The notes under the pieces were generated by a model. It was not told the DNA's origin. It did no database searches and worked only from the letters and a program-made list of their open reading frames with translations. Below, in pieces: positions 1 through 7,541 of a DNA stretch of 40,093 nucleotides. Source of the stretch: UBA1181 sp963626555 (GTDB lineage Bacteria > Bacteroidota > Bacteroidia > Bacteroidales > Paludibacteraceae); NCBI GenBank assembly GCA_963626555.1, contig CAVFXQ010000028.1, positions 1 through 40,093 of the forward strand. Reading direction: 5' to 3'. The translations under genes were made by a program, and so were the position numbers. Position 1 is the first letter of the stretch. Each line of letters starts with the position of its first letter.

Positions 1-205
1 AAGAATCTTTTCTCTCAATGTCATAATAGGCTTCAAGCATGGTGAGAAACACACTCTTTCCGAAACGGCGTGGACGGATAATATAAAGGAAATCTCCAGC
101 CTCTTCCATCTTAGGTATATACATCGTCTTATCAGCGAAATATCTGTTTTGCTGTTTAATCCAAGTAAAATTCGGAACGCCGTAGGGTAATCTTTTGTAA
201 TCCAT
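1..205 (-). CDS. AAA-ATPase_like (PD-(D/E)XK) family protein, N-terminal part only
   Basis: Reading leftwards from an ATG at 205 there is an open frame to the window edge, about 68 codons. It carries the family's N-terminal signature: a short PYG-type start, a YFADKT segment, then RPRRFGKS, the unusual P-loop of AAA-ATPase_like proteins. The same layout is seen in the complete gene at 22672-24255, where the matching words are VDKT and RPRRFGKS. Family members usually run to about 520 residues and end in a PD-(D/E)XK nuclease-like domain, which here would lie outside the window. Their biological role is not established. They occur in many copies in Bacteroidales genomes. A -7 box (245-252) precedes the gene. 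Recognition is firm. Whether the gene is intact cannot be seen. Confidence 0.8.
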   Translation of the reverse strand, partial: MDYKRLPYGVPNFTWIKQQNRYFADKTMYIPKMEEAGDFLYIIRPRRFGKSVFLTMLEAYYDIERKDS

Positions 206-244
206 GCTCTTCTATGCTTTGTGGGTAAAAATTACAATTATTCA

Positions 245-252
245 CAAAGTTA
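245..252 (-). promoter_or_regulatory. -7 box of the leftward AAA-ATPase_like gene
   Basis: On the minus strand the bases read TAACTTTG, an exact match to TAnnTTTG, about 40 nt upstream of the ATG at 205. It is divergent from the rimM promoter. No clear -33 TTTG was found at the usual spacing. Confidence 0.5.
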
Positions 253-303
253 GCAAATCAACGGAACATTACGCATCCTCTCCTATACTTTGTAAGTTTT
301 CTC

Positions 304-311
304 TATCTTTG
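304..311 (+). promoter_or_regulatory. -7 box of rimM
   Basis: TATCTTTG matches TAnnTTTG and lies 27 bases before the ATG at 339. It sits inside the longer open frame that begins at 204, which argues that the upstream start is not used. Confidence 0.55.
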
Positions 312-338
312 CCGAATAATCACACACAACTGTCAAAA

Positions 339-908
339 ATGATCAATCGAGACGATGTTTTTCAAATCGGTCGCATCCTACGACCTCACGGCCTCAAAGG
401 AGAACTGTCTTTCTCTTTCTCTTCGGACATCTTTGAAGATGCTCTTGAAAATATGGACGACCCCCATCTTATCTGCGAAATAGACGGCATTTTAGTGCCT
501 TTCTTCGTGGAAGACTACCGTTTTAAGAACGACGATATTTGTCTATTAAAATTTAACGGAATTAACGATGATGAGAATGCCAAAAAATTCACAAAAGTTC
601 CCCTTTTTATCGAAAAAAAATATCTCCATGAAGACGTTTCAGGAGCTGATGTGGAAGGAGGAGACTACTATGTCGGATTTCACATTTTTGATGAAAACGG
701 AAAAGAAATTGGTGAAATAGAGGCTATTGACAACTCCACCGAGAATGTTTTGTTCATCGTCTCCTCCCTTCAAAAAGAAGAACTCTACATACCAGCAGTC
801 GACGACTACATAATAGGCATTGACGATGATAAAAAAATCATCCAAATGAACCTTCCTTCCGGGCTGTTAGACATGAACAGCCTTACCGCTGTCGAAGACG
901 AAAATTAG
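339..908 (+). CDS. rimM: 16S rRNA processing protein RimM
   Basis: RimM is the assembly factor that binds ribosomal protein S19 and helps the 30S head mature. The 189-residue product opens with the typical N-terminal barrel words FQIGRILRPHGLKGEL and has a C-terminal PRC-barrel-like half with a VGF-IFDENGKEIGE stretch and an LYIPAVDDYI segment. The length fits the family (about 170-190). The open frame extends upstream to an ATG at 204, but that adds 45 residues with no family similarity and would cross the promoter at 304-311, so the ATG at 339 was chosen. It is followed by rlmB after 57 bases with a separate promoter. Together with rlmB and the pseudouridine synthase it forms a small ribosome/RNA-maturation group. 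Confidence 0.93.
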   Translation: MINRDDVFQIGRILRPHGLKGELSFSFSSDIFEDALENMDDPHLICEIDGILVPFFVEDYRFKNDDICLLKFNGINDDENAKKFTKVPLFIEKKYLHEDVSGADVEGGDYYVGFHIFDENGKEIGEIEAIDNSTENVLFIVSSLQKEELYIPAVDDYIIGIDDDKKIIQMNLPSGLLDMNSLTAVEDEN

Positions 909-941
909 AAAACATAGCGAACCAAAGAACAATAAAATCAC

Positions 942-949
942 TATCTTTG
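942..949 (+). promoter_or_regulatory. -7 box of rlmB
   Basis: TATCTTTG lies 16 bases upstream of the rlmB ATG at 966, an exact TAnnTTTG match in the short gap after rimM. Confidence 0.5.
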
Positions 950-965
950 TAATAAAAATAAAGAC

Positions 966-1712
966 ATGAAAGAGAACGAGATGATATTTGGCATTCGTGC
1001 CATCATAGAAGCAATCAAATCAGACAAACAGATTGATAAGATCATTCTTAAAAAGGATTTGCAAGGTGAATTGGCACACGAACTCTTCTCCGTCTTGCAT
1101 GATTTTCCTCAAATTCAGGTGCAGCGCGTGCCTAACGAACGGCTCAACCGCTACACCAGAAAAAACCACCAAGGAGCCATCGCCTTCATCAGCCAAACGA
1201 CCTACGAACGAGTAACCGACTTAATTCCAACGATTTTCGAAGAGGGCCGCAGTCCAATCTTCATCGTTTTAGATGGAGTTACTGACGTGCGTAATTTCGG
1301 AGCTATCGCCCGTACTTGCGAATGTGCAGGAGTCGATGCTATCGTCATTCCTGTTAAAGGTGGCGCAACGGTCAACGCAGATGCTATCAAAACCTCCGCA
1401 GGCGCATTACACACGCTCTCCGTCTGCAAAGAGAACAGTCTATTGGCCACCTTAAAAGAAATGAAAAAGTGTGGAATACGTATTGTCGCCGCAACAGAAA
1501 AAGGGGATAAAAAATACACTGAATCCAATCTCTCCGATCCCGTCGCTATCGTTATGGGCGCAGAAGACAAAGGAGTCTCCCCAGAAATCCTACGCCTCTG
1601 CGACGACCTTGTGAAAATCCCTATTAACGGGAAAATCTCTTCTCTCAATGTTTCTGTCGCCGCAGGTATCATCATCTATGAGGCTATCAGACAAAGAGAC
1701 CTCGAAAAATAG
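966..1712 (+). CDS. rlmB: 23S rRNA (guanosine-2'-O-)-methyltransferase RlmB (TrmH/SpoU family)
   Basis: This 248-residue protein is a SPOUT-class 2'-O-methyltransferase. The start IFGIRAIIEAI is the RlmB substrate-binding N-domain (L30e-like fold, residues 1-80). The knotted catalytic domain follows, with NFGAIARTCECAG (motif 1, catalytic Asn/Arg), IVMGAEDKGVSPEIL (motif 2) and IPINGKISSLNVSVAAGI (motif 3, SAM-binding knot). RlmB modifies G2251 of 23S rRNA in E. coli. In Bacteroidales annotation the same family is often just called TrmH/RlmB, so the exact target base is inferred. The next gene starts 31 bases downstream, probably co-transcribed. Confidence 0.92.
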   Translation: MKENEMIFGIRAIIEAIKSDKQIDKIILKKDLQGELAHELFSVLHDFPQIQVQRVPNERLNRYTRKNHQGAIAFISQTTYERVTDLIPTIFEEGRSPIFIVLDGVTDVRNFGAIARTCECAGVDAIVIPVKGGATVNADAIKTSAGALHTLSVCKENSLLATLKEMKKCGIRIVAATEKGDKKYTESNLSDPVAIVMGAEDKGVSPEILRLCDDLVKIPINGKISSLNVSVAAGIIIYEAIRQRDLEK

Positions 1713-1743
1713 AATTTTTTCTATTAGGAACAAGGCATATTCT

Positions 1744-2430
1744 ATGGACATTTTATACGAAGATAATCACATCATCATCGTCAACAAGACGAGTTCGGAA
1801 ATCGTGCAAGGCGACAAGACCGGCGACGAACCCTTGTCTGAACGGGTTAAGAAATACCTGAAAGAGAAATACAATAAACCCGGCAACGTCTTCATCGGCG
1901 TTGTGCATCGGTTAGACCGCCCCGTTAGCGGATTAGTCGTTTTTGCAAAGACATCCAAAGCACTTGCTCGCATAAACGAAATGTTTCGCACGCACACCAA
2001 CCTCCAAAAGAAATACTGGGCTATCGTCAAAAATGCTCCCAAAGAATCTGAGACTCAACTGACTAACTTTTTAGTCCGCAATGAAAAGCTCAACAAGACT
2101 TTCGTCTACGACAAAGAAATTGATGGATCAAAAAAATCCACTTTGGCATATAAAGTCATTGGAAAGACAGATAATTATTTTTTATTGGAAGTAGAATTGA
2201 TGACGGGTAGACATCACCAAATCCGCTCTCAGTTGGCTCACATCGGTTGCCCTATCAAAGGCGACTTGAAGTATGGCTTTCCTCGCTCCAACAAAAACGG
2301 CGGTATTTCTCTGCATGCTCGCAGCGTTACGTTCACTCACCCTGTCACAAAAGAGGTTATCACCGTAACCGCTCCTGTTCCTAAAGACGACATACTTTGG
2401 AAAACATTTGAAGAAACAGCAGTAGACTAA
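1744..2430 (+). CDS. RluA-family RNA pseudouridine synthase
   Basis: A 228-residue enzyme isomerising uridine to pseudouridine in RNA. The catalytic motif GVVHRLDRPVSG (residues 52-63, nucleophile Asp58) is the RluA-family signature, followed by the conserved GRHHQIRSQLAHIGCPIKGD segment. There is no N-terminal S4 domain, so it resembles the short RluA type. The open frame continues upstream to 1648, inside rlmB, but family similarity begins with MDILYEDNHIIIVNK at 1744, so that ATG is preferred. Its stop codon overlaps the ATG of the next gene by one base, indicating coupled translation. Which uridine is modified cannot be told from sequence. Confidence 0.9.
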   Translation: MDILYEDNHIIIVNKTSSEIVQGDKTGDEPLSERVKKYLKEKYNKPGNVFIGVVHRLDRPVSGLVVFAKTSKALARINEMFRTHTNLQKKYWAIVKNAPKESETQLTNFLVRNEKLNKTFVYDKEIDGSKKSTLAYKVIGKTDNYFLLEVELMTGRHHQIRSQLAHIGCPIKGDLKYGFPRSNKNGGISLHARSVTFTHPVTKEVITVTAPVPKDDILWKTFEETAVD

Positions 2431-3299
2431 TGTTCAAAAACATCAACATTCGCAACTATTTCCTTCTTTTTATAGGATTTTTCATTCTGAAGACAACTTC
2501 TCTTCAGGCGCAAAATCGTCATGCTCTCCAGAAAATGTTCGACACCATTGCAGAGTGTAGAGACGATTCCATCAAAATGAGCCTCAACAAAAAACTATAC
2601 GAGGAAATCGGAGCACTACTGCAAGCTCCTAACTCATTCGACGACCCTTTCCTTGAATTGCGGAATTTAGGCAAAATCTATTCCGACGACAAAAAAGTAC
2701 GCATCTACACCTGGTCTTTCCCTTTAGAAGATAAATCTTACCAATATGGAGGCTACATACAATATCAAAGGAAAAACGAAACGGTTACCACTCCGCTTAT
2801 CTTCAAAAACGCAAGCGTTCCTAAAGAGACAGATGAAGTCAGCGTGAAAAACTGGTATGGAGCCCTCTATTACAAGGTGTTCCATGTGAAGAAAAGACGA
2901 GACAACTATTACATCGCCTTCGGATGGTCTGGATTCGACGCTGCGACAGATTTTAAAGTAATCGAACCATTGGATTTCGACAAGCAAGGCAATCTCTCTT
3001 CTTTTGGGAAAGAGGTATTCGACAAAAGTGCTTCCTCTGACAATGTCAACAAACAAACCTCAAAACCATCAAGAAAAAGTCCTTACAGAATAGTTTTGGA
3101 GTATAACTCAGAAGGGAAAGTGGCTTTAGACTATGATTATGCCAACGAGAAAATTATTTTCGACCACCTCTCCCCCATTGAGCCGACCTATACCGGCATT
3201 CGCGCCTACTACGGACCTGACTTCACCTACGACGCCTACGAGCTTAAAAGAGGTATATGGTATTTTGAAGAAAATATTGACGCACGAAACCAACAATAA
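2430..3299 (+). CDS. secreted protein of unknown function
   Basis: A 289-residue product with a clear N-terminal signal peptide: charged MFKNINIRN, a hydrophobic core at about residues 10-22, and a likely signal peptidase I cleavage after SLQAQ near residue 28. The mature part is rich in Tyr, Asp and Lys with no lipobox, no transmembrane segment and no motif I recognise. A phrase GWSGFDAATDFKVIEPLDF near residue 170 suggests a beta-rich extracytoplasmic domain. The start codon overlaps the stop of the pseudouridine synthase (TAATG), and the next gene follows at once, so it belongs to the same transcript. I cannot assign a function. Confidence 0.75.
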   Translation: MFKNINIRNYFLLFIGFFILKTTSLQAQNRHALQKMFDTIAECRDDSIKMSLNKKLYEEIGALLQAPNSFDDPFLELRNLGKIYSDDKKVRIYTWSFPLEDKSYQYGGYIQYQRKNETVTTPLIFKNASVPKETDEVSVKNWYGALYYKVFHVKKRRDNYYIAFGWSGFDAATDFKVIEPLDFDKQGNLSSFGKEVFDKSASSDNVNKQTSKPSRKSPYRIVLEYNSEGKVALDYDYANEKIIFDHLSPIEPTYTGIRAYYGPDFTYDAYELKRGIWYFEENIDARNQQ

Positions 3300-3311
3300 T
3301 TGAAAAACAAA

Positions 3312-5348
3312 ATGAACATAATAAAAGTAATGACTATGAGTGCATTAGCAATCGGAGCCTGCGCTTGTTCAGGCAACAAGCAGGCTGAAAGCACAGAACC
3401 ATTCAACTATCACGTTGACAGGTTCGCCGACATCGAAGTCTTGCGCTACAAAGTGCCTGATTTTGAGAAATTAAGTCTACAACAGAAAAAACTAATTTAT
3501 TTCCTTTCTGAAGCGGCCATCGAAGGTAGAGATATCTTATTTGATCAAAACAACAAGTATAACTTGGTGATTCGCAAGACTTTAGAGGCTGTCTTTTTAA
3601 ATTATGCAGGAGATAGGCAAAGCAATGAATACAAAGCTATGGAAACTTACCTGAAACGTGTTTGGTTTTCCAACGGAATACACCACCATTACGCAACAGA
3701 TAAGTTTATCCCTGATTTTTCTGAGGTTTATTTCCGCCTCACAGTCAAGTCTTTACCTTCAAACGTTCTTCCGTTAGACCAATACGACGGCAACGTCGAC
3801 AAACTTTTAGACACAATATGCCCTGTCATCTTCAACCCTAATCTCTATGCCAAAAGAGTGAACCAACAAGAGGGCGTTGACGTAATCAAAAACTCTGCCA
3901 ACAACTACTACGAGGGTGTTACGGAGAAAGAAGTGGACGATTTTTACGCTTCTCAAAAGGTGGAGGGCGATGAGACTCCTATCTCCTATGGTATGAACAG
4001 CAAACTCGTCAAGGAAGACGGAAAGCTAGTAGAAAAAGTGTGGAAAATCGGAGGAATGTACTCTCCTGCCATTGAGAAAATCGTTGGTTGGTTGAAGAAA
4101 GCCGCCGAAGTAGCAGAGAACGACAAGCAGAAAGATGTCATTCTCTCTCTTATCAAGTTTTATGAAACTGGAGATTTAAAGACATTTGACGAATATAGTA
4201 TTCTTTGGGTAGGCGATTTAGATTCAAGAATTGACTTCGTGAACGGATTCATTGAAACCTACGGCGACCCATTGGGCTTTAAAGCGAGCTGGGAGTCTGT
4301 CGTCAACTTCAAAGATTTAGAAGCCACAGAGCGGACAAAGAAAATCTGCGACAACGCTCAATGGTTTGAAGACCACTCGCCTGTTGACCCTCGTTTCAGG
4401 AAGCCAAAGGTGAAAGGTGTCAGTGCTAAAGTCATCACCGCAGCCATGTTGGGAGGAGACTGCCACCCTGCAACTCCTATCGGCATCAACTTACCAAATG
4501 CCAACTGGATTCGCCAAATGCATGGTTCTAAATCTGTCACCTTGCAAAATATCACCGAAGCATACGATAAGGCAAGTATTGGCAATGGCTTTAGCGAAGA
4601 ATTTATATGGAGTCAAGTAGAAATTGATTTAGTTGAAAAATATGGCTTTCAATCAGACAATCTACACACTGACCTACACGAATGTCTTGGACACGGATCC
4701 GGACAAATGTTGCCTGGAGTCAGCCAAGACTCTTTGAAAGTCTACGGCGCTACCATTGAGGAAGCCCGCGCCGACCTCTTCGGACTCTACTACGCTGCCG
4801 ACGACAAAATCGTAGAACTCGGTCTCCTACCCAACAAGGAAGCCTACAAAGCAGAATACTACAAATACATGATGAACGGCTTGATGACGCAGTTGACCCG
4901 CATTGAAGAAGGCAATAACATTGAAGAAGCCCACATGCGCAACAGAGCCTTGATCGCTCACTGGGTATTCGAGAAAGGTCAAACCAACAAAGTCGTAGAG
5001 ATGAAAAAGCGAGACGAGAAGACTTTCGTCGTCATCAACGACTATGAAGCCCTCCGTGGACTATTCGGAGATTTGTTGGCTGAAATTCAACGCATTAAGT
5101 CAGAAGGAGATTTCAACGGTGCTAAAAACTTAGTTGAGCAATATGGAGTGAAGGTAGACCAAGAATTACTGAAAGAAGTCAAGGAGAGATACGCAAAACT
5201 ACAACTCGCACCCTATAAAGGCTTCGTCAATCCAGTCTACACACCAGTGTTGAATGACAAAGGAGAAATCATCGACGTAAAAGTTGACTATAATGAAAGT
5301 TTCGTCAAACAAATGATCAGATACTCTACAAAGTATTCAAATTTATAG
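3312..5348 (+). CDS. dipeptidyl peptidase III family (M49) zinc lipoprotein
   Basis: An M49 metallopeptidase that removes dipeptides from the N-terminus of oligopeptides. The zinc signature HECLGH (residues 456-461 counting from 3312) and the second motif EEARAD (about 483-488, an EECRAE-type ligand/catalytic segment) are both present, and the length (678) suits the family. The N-terminus has a hydrophobic stretch ending in Cys residues (AIGACACSG), which looks like a lipobox, so the enzyme is probably anchored in the periplasm or outer membrane. A TTG at 3300 is also in frame and would add MKNK, giving a more basic n-region. ATG at 3312 was chosen as the commoner start. A strong hairpin follows the stop. 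This is the last gene of the run from rlmB. Confidence 0.92.
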   Translation: MNIIKVMTMSALAIGACACSGNKQAESTEPFNYHVDRFADIEVLRYKVPDFEKLSLQQKKLIYFLSEAAIEGRDILFDQNNKYNLVIRKTLEAVFLNYAGDRQSNEYKAMETYLKRVWFSNGIHHHYATDKFIPDFSEVYFRLTVKSLPSNVLPLDQYDGNVDKLLDTICPVIFNPNLYAKRVNQQEGVDVIKNSANNYYEGVTEKEVDDFYASQKVEGDETPISYGMNSKLVKEDGKLVEKVWKIGGMYSPAIEKIVGWLKKAAEVAENDKQKDVILSLIKFYETGDLKTFDEYSILWVGDLDSRIDFVNGFIETYGDPLGFKASWESVVNFKDLEATERTKKICDNAQWFEDHSPVDPRFRKPKVKGVSAKVITAAMLGGDCHPATPIGINLPNANWIRQMHGSKSVTLQNITEAYDKASIGNGFSEEFIWSQVEIDLVEKYGFQSDNLHTDLHECLGHGSGQMLPGVSQDSLKVYGATIEEARADLFGLYYAADDKIVELGLLPNKEAYKAEYYKYMMNGLMTQLTRIEEGNNIEEAHMRNRALIAHWVFEKGQTNKVVEMKKRDEKTFVVINDYEALRGLFGDLLAEIQRIKSEGDFNGAKNLVEQYGVKVDQELLKEVKERYAKLQLAPYKGFVNPVYTPVLNDKGEIIDVKVDYNESFVKQMIRYSTKYSNL

Positions 5349-5365
5349 TTGTTGTAAAAACATGA

Positions 5366-5410
5366 ATAGAAGCCGTAGGATAAATTCTTACGGCTTCTAT
5401 TTTTCCCATT
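5366..5410 (+). terminator. rho-independent terminator after the DPP III gene
   Basis: A 12-bp perfect inverted repeat (5366-5377 with 5389-5400) around an 11-base loop, followed by TTTTTCCC and more T. It is oriented to end the rimM-DPP III transcript. Confidence 0.85.
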
Positions 5411-5418
5411 TTTTTTCT

Positions 5419-5426
5419 TACCTTTG
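5419..5426 (+). promoter_or_regulatory. -7 box of the tRNA gene
   Basis: TACCTTTG is an exact TAnnTTTG match 18 bases before the first base of the tRNA, downstream of the terminator. The tRNA therefore probably has its own promoter. Confidence 0.6.
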
Positions 5427-5443
5427 CACCACCATTTTTGGAG

Positions 5444-5517
5444 GGCTCCGTAGTTCAGCTGTATAGAATATCAGATTCCGGTTCTGAAGATCGTGGGTTA
5501 GAATCCCACCGGGGTCA
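5444..5517 (+). tRNA. tRNA-Arg (anticodon CCG)
   Basis: The 74-nt sequence folds as a full cloverleaf. The acceptor pairs 5444-5450 with 5510-5516 (two G-U pairs). The D arm has a 4-bp stem and a 9-nt loop. The anticodon stem is TCAGA/TCTGA with loop TTCCGGT, anticodon CCG at 5478-5480. The variable loop has 5 nt. The T stem is GTGGG/CCCAC. The discriminator is A. CCA is not encoded. Two normally invariant bases differ: D-loop position 19 is T instead of G, and T-loop position 56 is A instead of C. These two bases normally pair, so the change is compensatory. It reads CGG codons. Confidence 0.93.
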
Positions 5518-5532
5518 CTGCTGATTACAAAA

Positions 5533-5580
5533 AAGAGAAACTTTTCAATCCCAAACAACTGAAAAGTTTCTCTCTTTTTT
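5533..5580. terminator. bidirectional terminator between tRNA-Arg and the HXXEE-like gene
   Basis: A long inverted repeat (AGAGAAACTTTTCA at about 5534-5547 with its complement at 5560-5573) is flanked by A residues on the left and a T run on the right. It can terminate the tRNA transcript on the plus strand and the yggS operon on the minus strand. Confidence 0.8.
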
Positions 5581-5593
5581 ATCTTGTATCTCT

Positions 5594-6118
5594 CTATCTT
5601 ACTCGATTACCCAACCGCAATGCCCAATATTCATTCAAACCGACGAACACCAATCCGATAACCGTGAAAAATATTATCACCCACACAGGAAACGCCAACG
5701 AGAACTGCCAAACGACATACACTCCCAACACAAATCCGATAACCGCCGTTACCAATCCTGGTACATATTTTCGCACAACAACCGCAAAGATAATCCGCAA
5801 CAGCAAGCACACCTCCGTAGCCAAGACCACCGATGCCCACAGCCGCTGCGCATAAACCTCCAACTCATCCGCCGCACTCATTATCGCAATGGTTATCAAC
5901 ATCACCATCATCAACTTCTCCAAACCTACAACTATGCACGACATCCTTGTCAATGGGGCTAACGACGAGAAATAATTTTTCATCTTTGGAAACTTACGCT
6001 TCGCCAACGACTCATTCTTGCCCCACCAATTCGCCCGAGTCAAACAAACTTCCAACTCATGCAGTAAAATGAAGCCTACAAATGGCAACACGAAATATAA
6101 AAAATATAATGGTGACAT
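5594..6118 (-). CDS. small integral membrane protein, HXXEE-like
   Basis: A 174-residue hydrophobic protein with about four predicted membrane segments (roughly residues 4-20, 60-80, 92-110 and two closely spaced ones at 120-160). The first segment ends in LLHELEV, an H-x-x-E motif reminiscent of the HXXEE membrane protein family (that family has a further Glu, here Val). A conserved-looking charged stretch follows, with TRANWWGKNE. It lies 18 bases downstream of yggS on the same strand, so it is probably the last gene of that operon. Function is unknown. The family assignment is tentative. Confidence 0.6.
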   Translation of the reverse strand: MSPLYFLYFVLPFVGFILLHELEVCLTRANWWGKNESLAKRKFPKMKNYFSSLAPLTRMSCIVVGLEKLMMVMLITIAIMSAADELEVYAQRLWASVVLATEVCLLLRIIFAVVVRKYVPGLVTAVIGFVLGVYVVWQFSLAFPVWVIIFFTVIGLVFVGLNEYWALRLGNRVR

Positions 6119-6136
6119 ACTCCTTCTTGCTTTATA

Positions 6137-6796
6137 TCAATATTGACGTTCCCCAAAGATAGATGTTCCTAAACGAACTATCGTACTACCCTCTTCAATT
6201 GCAATTTTATAATCGCCAGACATTCCCATAGACAACTCTCGAAACTGAGGTGCAACTGTCGCTTTCATCTCCTGATAAAAAGAAGACAATTCGTGGAACT
6301 CTCTTCGAATCTGATTGTCGTCATCCACGTTAGATGCCATCCCCATAATTCCGACCAATGAAACATTTGGATAATTTTGCAATGTTCCGCTTGAAAGCAA
6401 TTCTTGCGCTGTCTTGAATCCATATCCAAATTTCGACTCCTCTTGCGCGACATGAATCTCCAATAGGCACTCAATCACACGACCATTTTTCTTGGCTTGT
6501 TTATCAATCTCCGCCAACAGCTCCTCACTATCTACACTGTGAATCAGCGACACAAAAGGAGCGATATACTTCACCTTGTTCGTCTGCAAATGCCCTATGA
6601 AATGCCATTCAATGTCTTTGGGCAACACCTCATACTTCTGCGTCAATTCTTGCGCCCGACTCTCTCCAAACGCACGCTGTCCCGCAGCATACGCCTCTTG
6701 CAAAGCCTCAACAGGATGATATTTCGAAACTGCCAACAATTTAACATTTGACGGTAATTCCTCTTTATATTCTCTAATTTTCTGCGCTATCATCAT
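6137..6796 (-). CDS. YggS/PLPBP family pyridoxal-phosphate-binding protein
   Basis: A 219-residue single-domain PLP protein of the YggS family, which buffers pyridoxal phosphate and affects amino acid homeostasis rather than catalysing a known reaction. The PLP lysine is Lys25 in LLAVSKYHP. Other family landmarks are FGESRAQEL, the WHFIGHLQTNK motif, LIHSVDS, and the phosphate-binding LSMGMSGDY-IAIEEGSTIVRLGTSIFG at the C-terminus. Length is normal (about 220-230). It sits between a DUF4494 gene (41 bases upstream) and a small membrane protein. All three are probably one operon. Confidence 0.93.
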   Translation of the reverse strand: MMIAQKIREYKEELPSNVKLLAVSKYHPVEALQEAYAAGQRAFGESRAQELTQKYEVLPKDIEWHFIGHLQTNKVKYIAPFVSLIHSVDSEELLAEIDKQAKKNGRVIECLLEIHVAQEESKFGYGFKTAQELLSSGTLQNYPNVSLVGIMGMASNVDDDNQIRREFHELSSFYQEMKATVAPQFRELSMGMSGDYKIAIEEGSTIVRLGTSIFGERQY

Positions 6797-6837
6797 CTAA
6801 GTACATTTAAACAATCTCACACAAAAACTTTTTTACA

Positions 6838-7290
6838 TTACTTTTCTGGCACCTGATAACGATAGACATCCATAATTGGAGTGTCTGTTATCGTCACAAT
6901 TTCTGTATCCGATATCGTTTCTTTGAGACCATCTTTTAAATTCTTCAAGGCTTCTTCAAAGTTGTCCGCATGCACCAAGATCGTTGAAAAAGCTTTTTTC
7001 TCCGTCGCATTCACCTCATCAATTGTGATATACGCAACACGACATTTATACCACCTCTCTGCTTCAATATCCTGACCGAAAATCTCACTTATCTTCGCTT
7101 TGCGAATACTGGCAACCGTGAATTCCCTAGTATAAAAAGGTGCTACCTCCTCTATGATTCTCGCTTCGGCTTCTGTAAACGACAAAGCATCAACCATATA
7201 GGTGTCGGTCTTCTTCTTTTTCTTCCCAGCATTCTTGCCTGTCGTCTCTTCCTCTGTCTCGTATGATACCTTACATTCAAAAAAATTCAT
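6838..7290 (-). CDS. DUF4494 domain protein
   Basis: A 150-residue soluble protein recognised as the Bacteroidota-restricted DUF4494 family: it begins MNFFECKVSYE, has a Lys-rich insert (GKKKKKTDTYMVDALSFTEAE) and ends with DVYRYQVPE. The function is unknown. The first third looks like a beta strand pair feeding into a helix. It is the first gene of a minus-strand operon with yggS, an arrangement I recall from other Bacteroidales. A -7 box lies 22 bases upstream of its ATG. Confidence 0.8.
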   Translation of the reverse strand: MNFFECKVSYETEEETTGKNAGKKKKKTDTYMVDALSFTEAEARIIEEVAPFYTREFTVASIRKAKISEIFGQDIEAERWYKCRVAYITIDEVNATEKKAFSTILVHADNFEEALKNLKDGLKETISDTEIVTITDTPIMDVYRYQVPEK

Positions 7291-7311
7291 AACTATATGT
7301 TTTTTGTTTCA

Positions 7312-7319
7312 CAAAAGTA
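7312..7319 (-). promoter_or_regulatory. -7 box of the DUF4494-yggS operon
   Basis: The minus strand reads TACTTTTG, matching TAnnTTTG, 22 bases upstream of the ATG at 7290. Confidence 0.5.
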
Positions 7320-7413
7320 ACAACAAAATTACGAGATTTCCTCCTTATATAAGAATACCCCACAAAAAAACACAAGAATTACACAAATTGCACTGAAGTG
7401 TGTAAAAAAGCAT

Positions 7414-7421
7414 TATATTTG
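7414..7421 (+). promoter_or_regulatory. -7 box of the acyl-CoA synthetase gene
   Basis: TATATTTG matches TAnnTTTG. A TTG about 23 bases upstream could be the -33 element. The start codon is at 7542, so the transcript would have an A-rich leader of roughly 115 nt in which I see no stable structure. Confidence 0.5.
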
Positions 7422-7541
7422 CACAGTTTTACCGTTTTTGAGTAAAATAAAAATCTTATAAAGTCAATATCTGGCACAAAATCAAAAAAAAGTCAGACGA
7501 TTACTTAAAGAAAAGAGAATAAACAAAAAGAGAGATAATTT

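Noticed and set aside
204..338. N-terminal extension of RimM by 45 residues from ATG 204
   Set aside because: The extension has no family similarity and spans the intergenic promoter region between two divergent genes. The ATG at 339 gives the normal RimM start.
1202..1675. 157-codon open frame on the minus strand inside rlmB
   Set aside because: It lies fully antisense to a well-supported methyltransferase gene and its product has no recognisable features.
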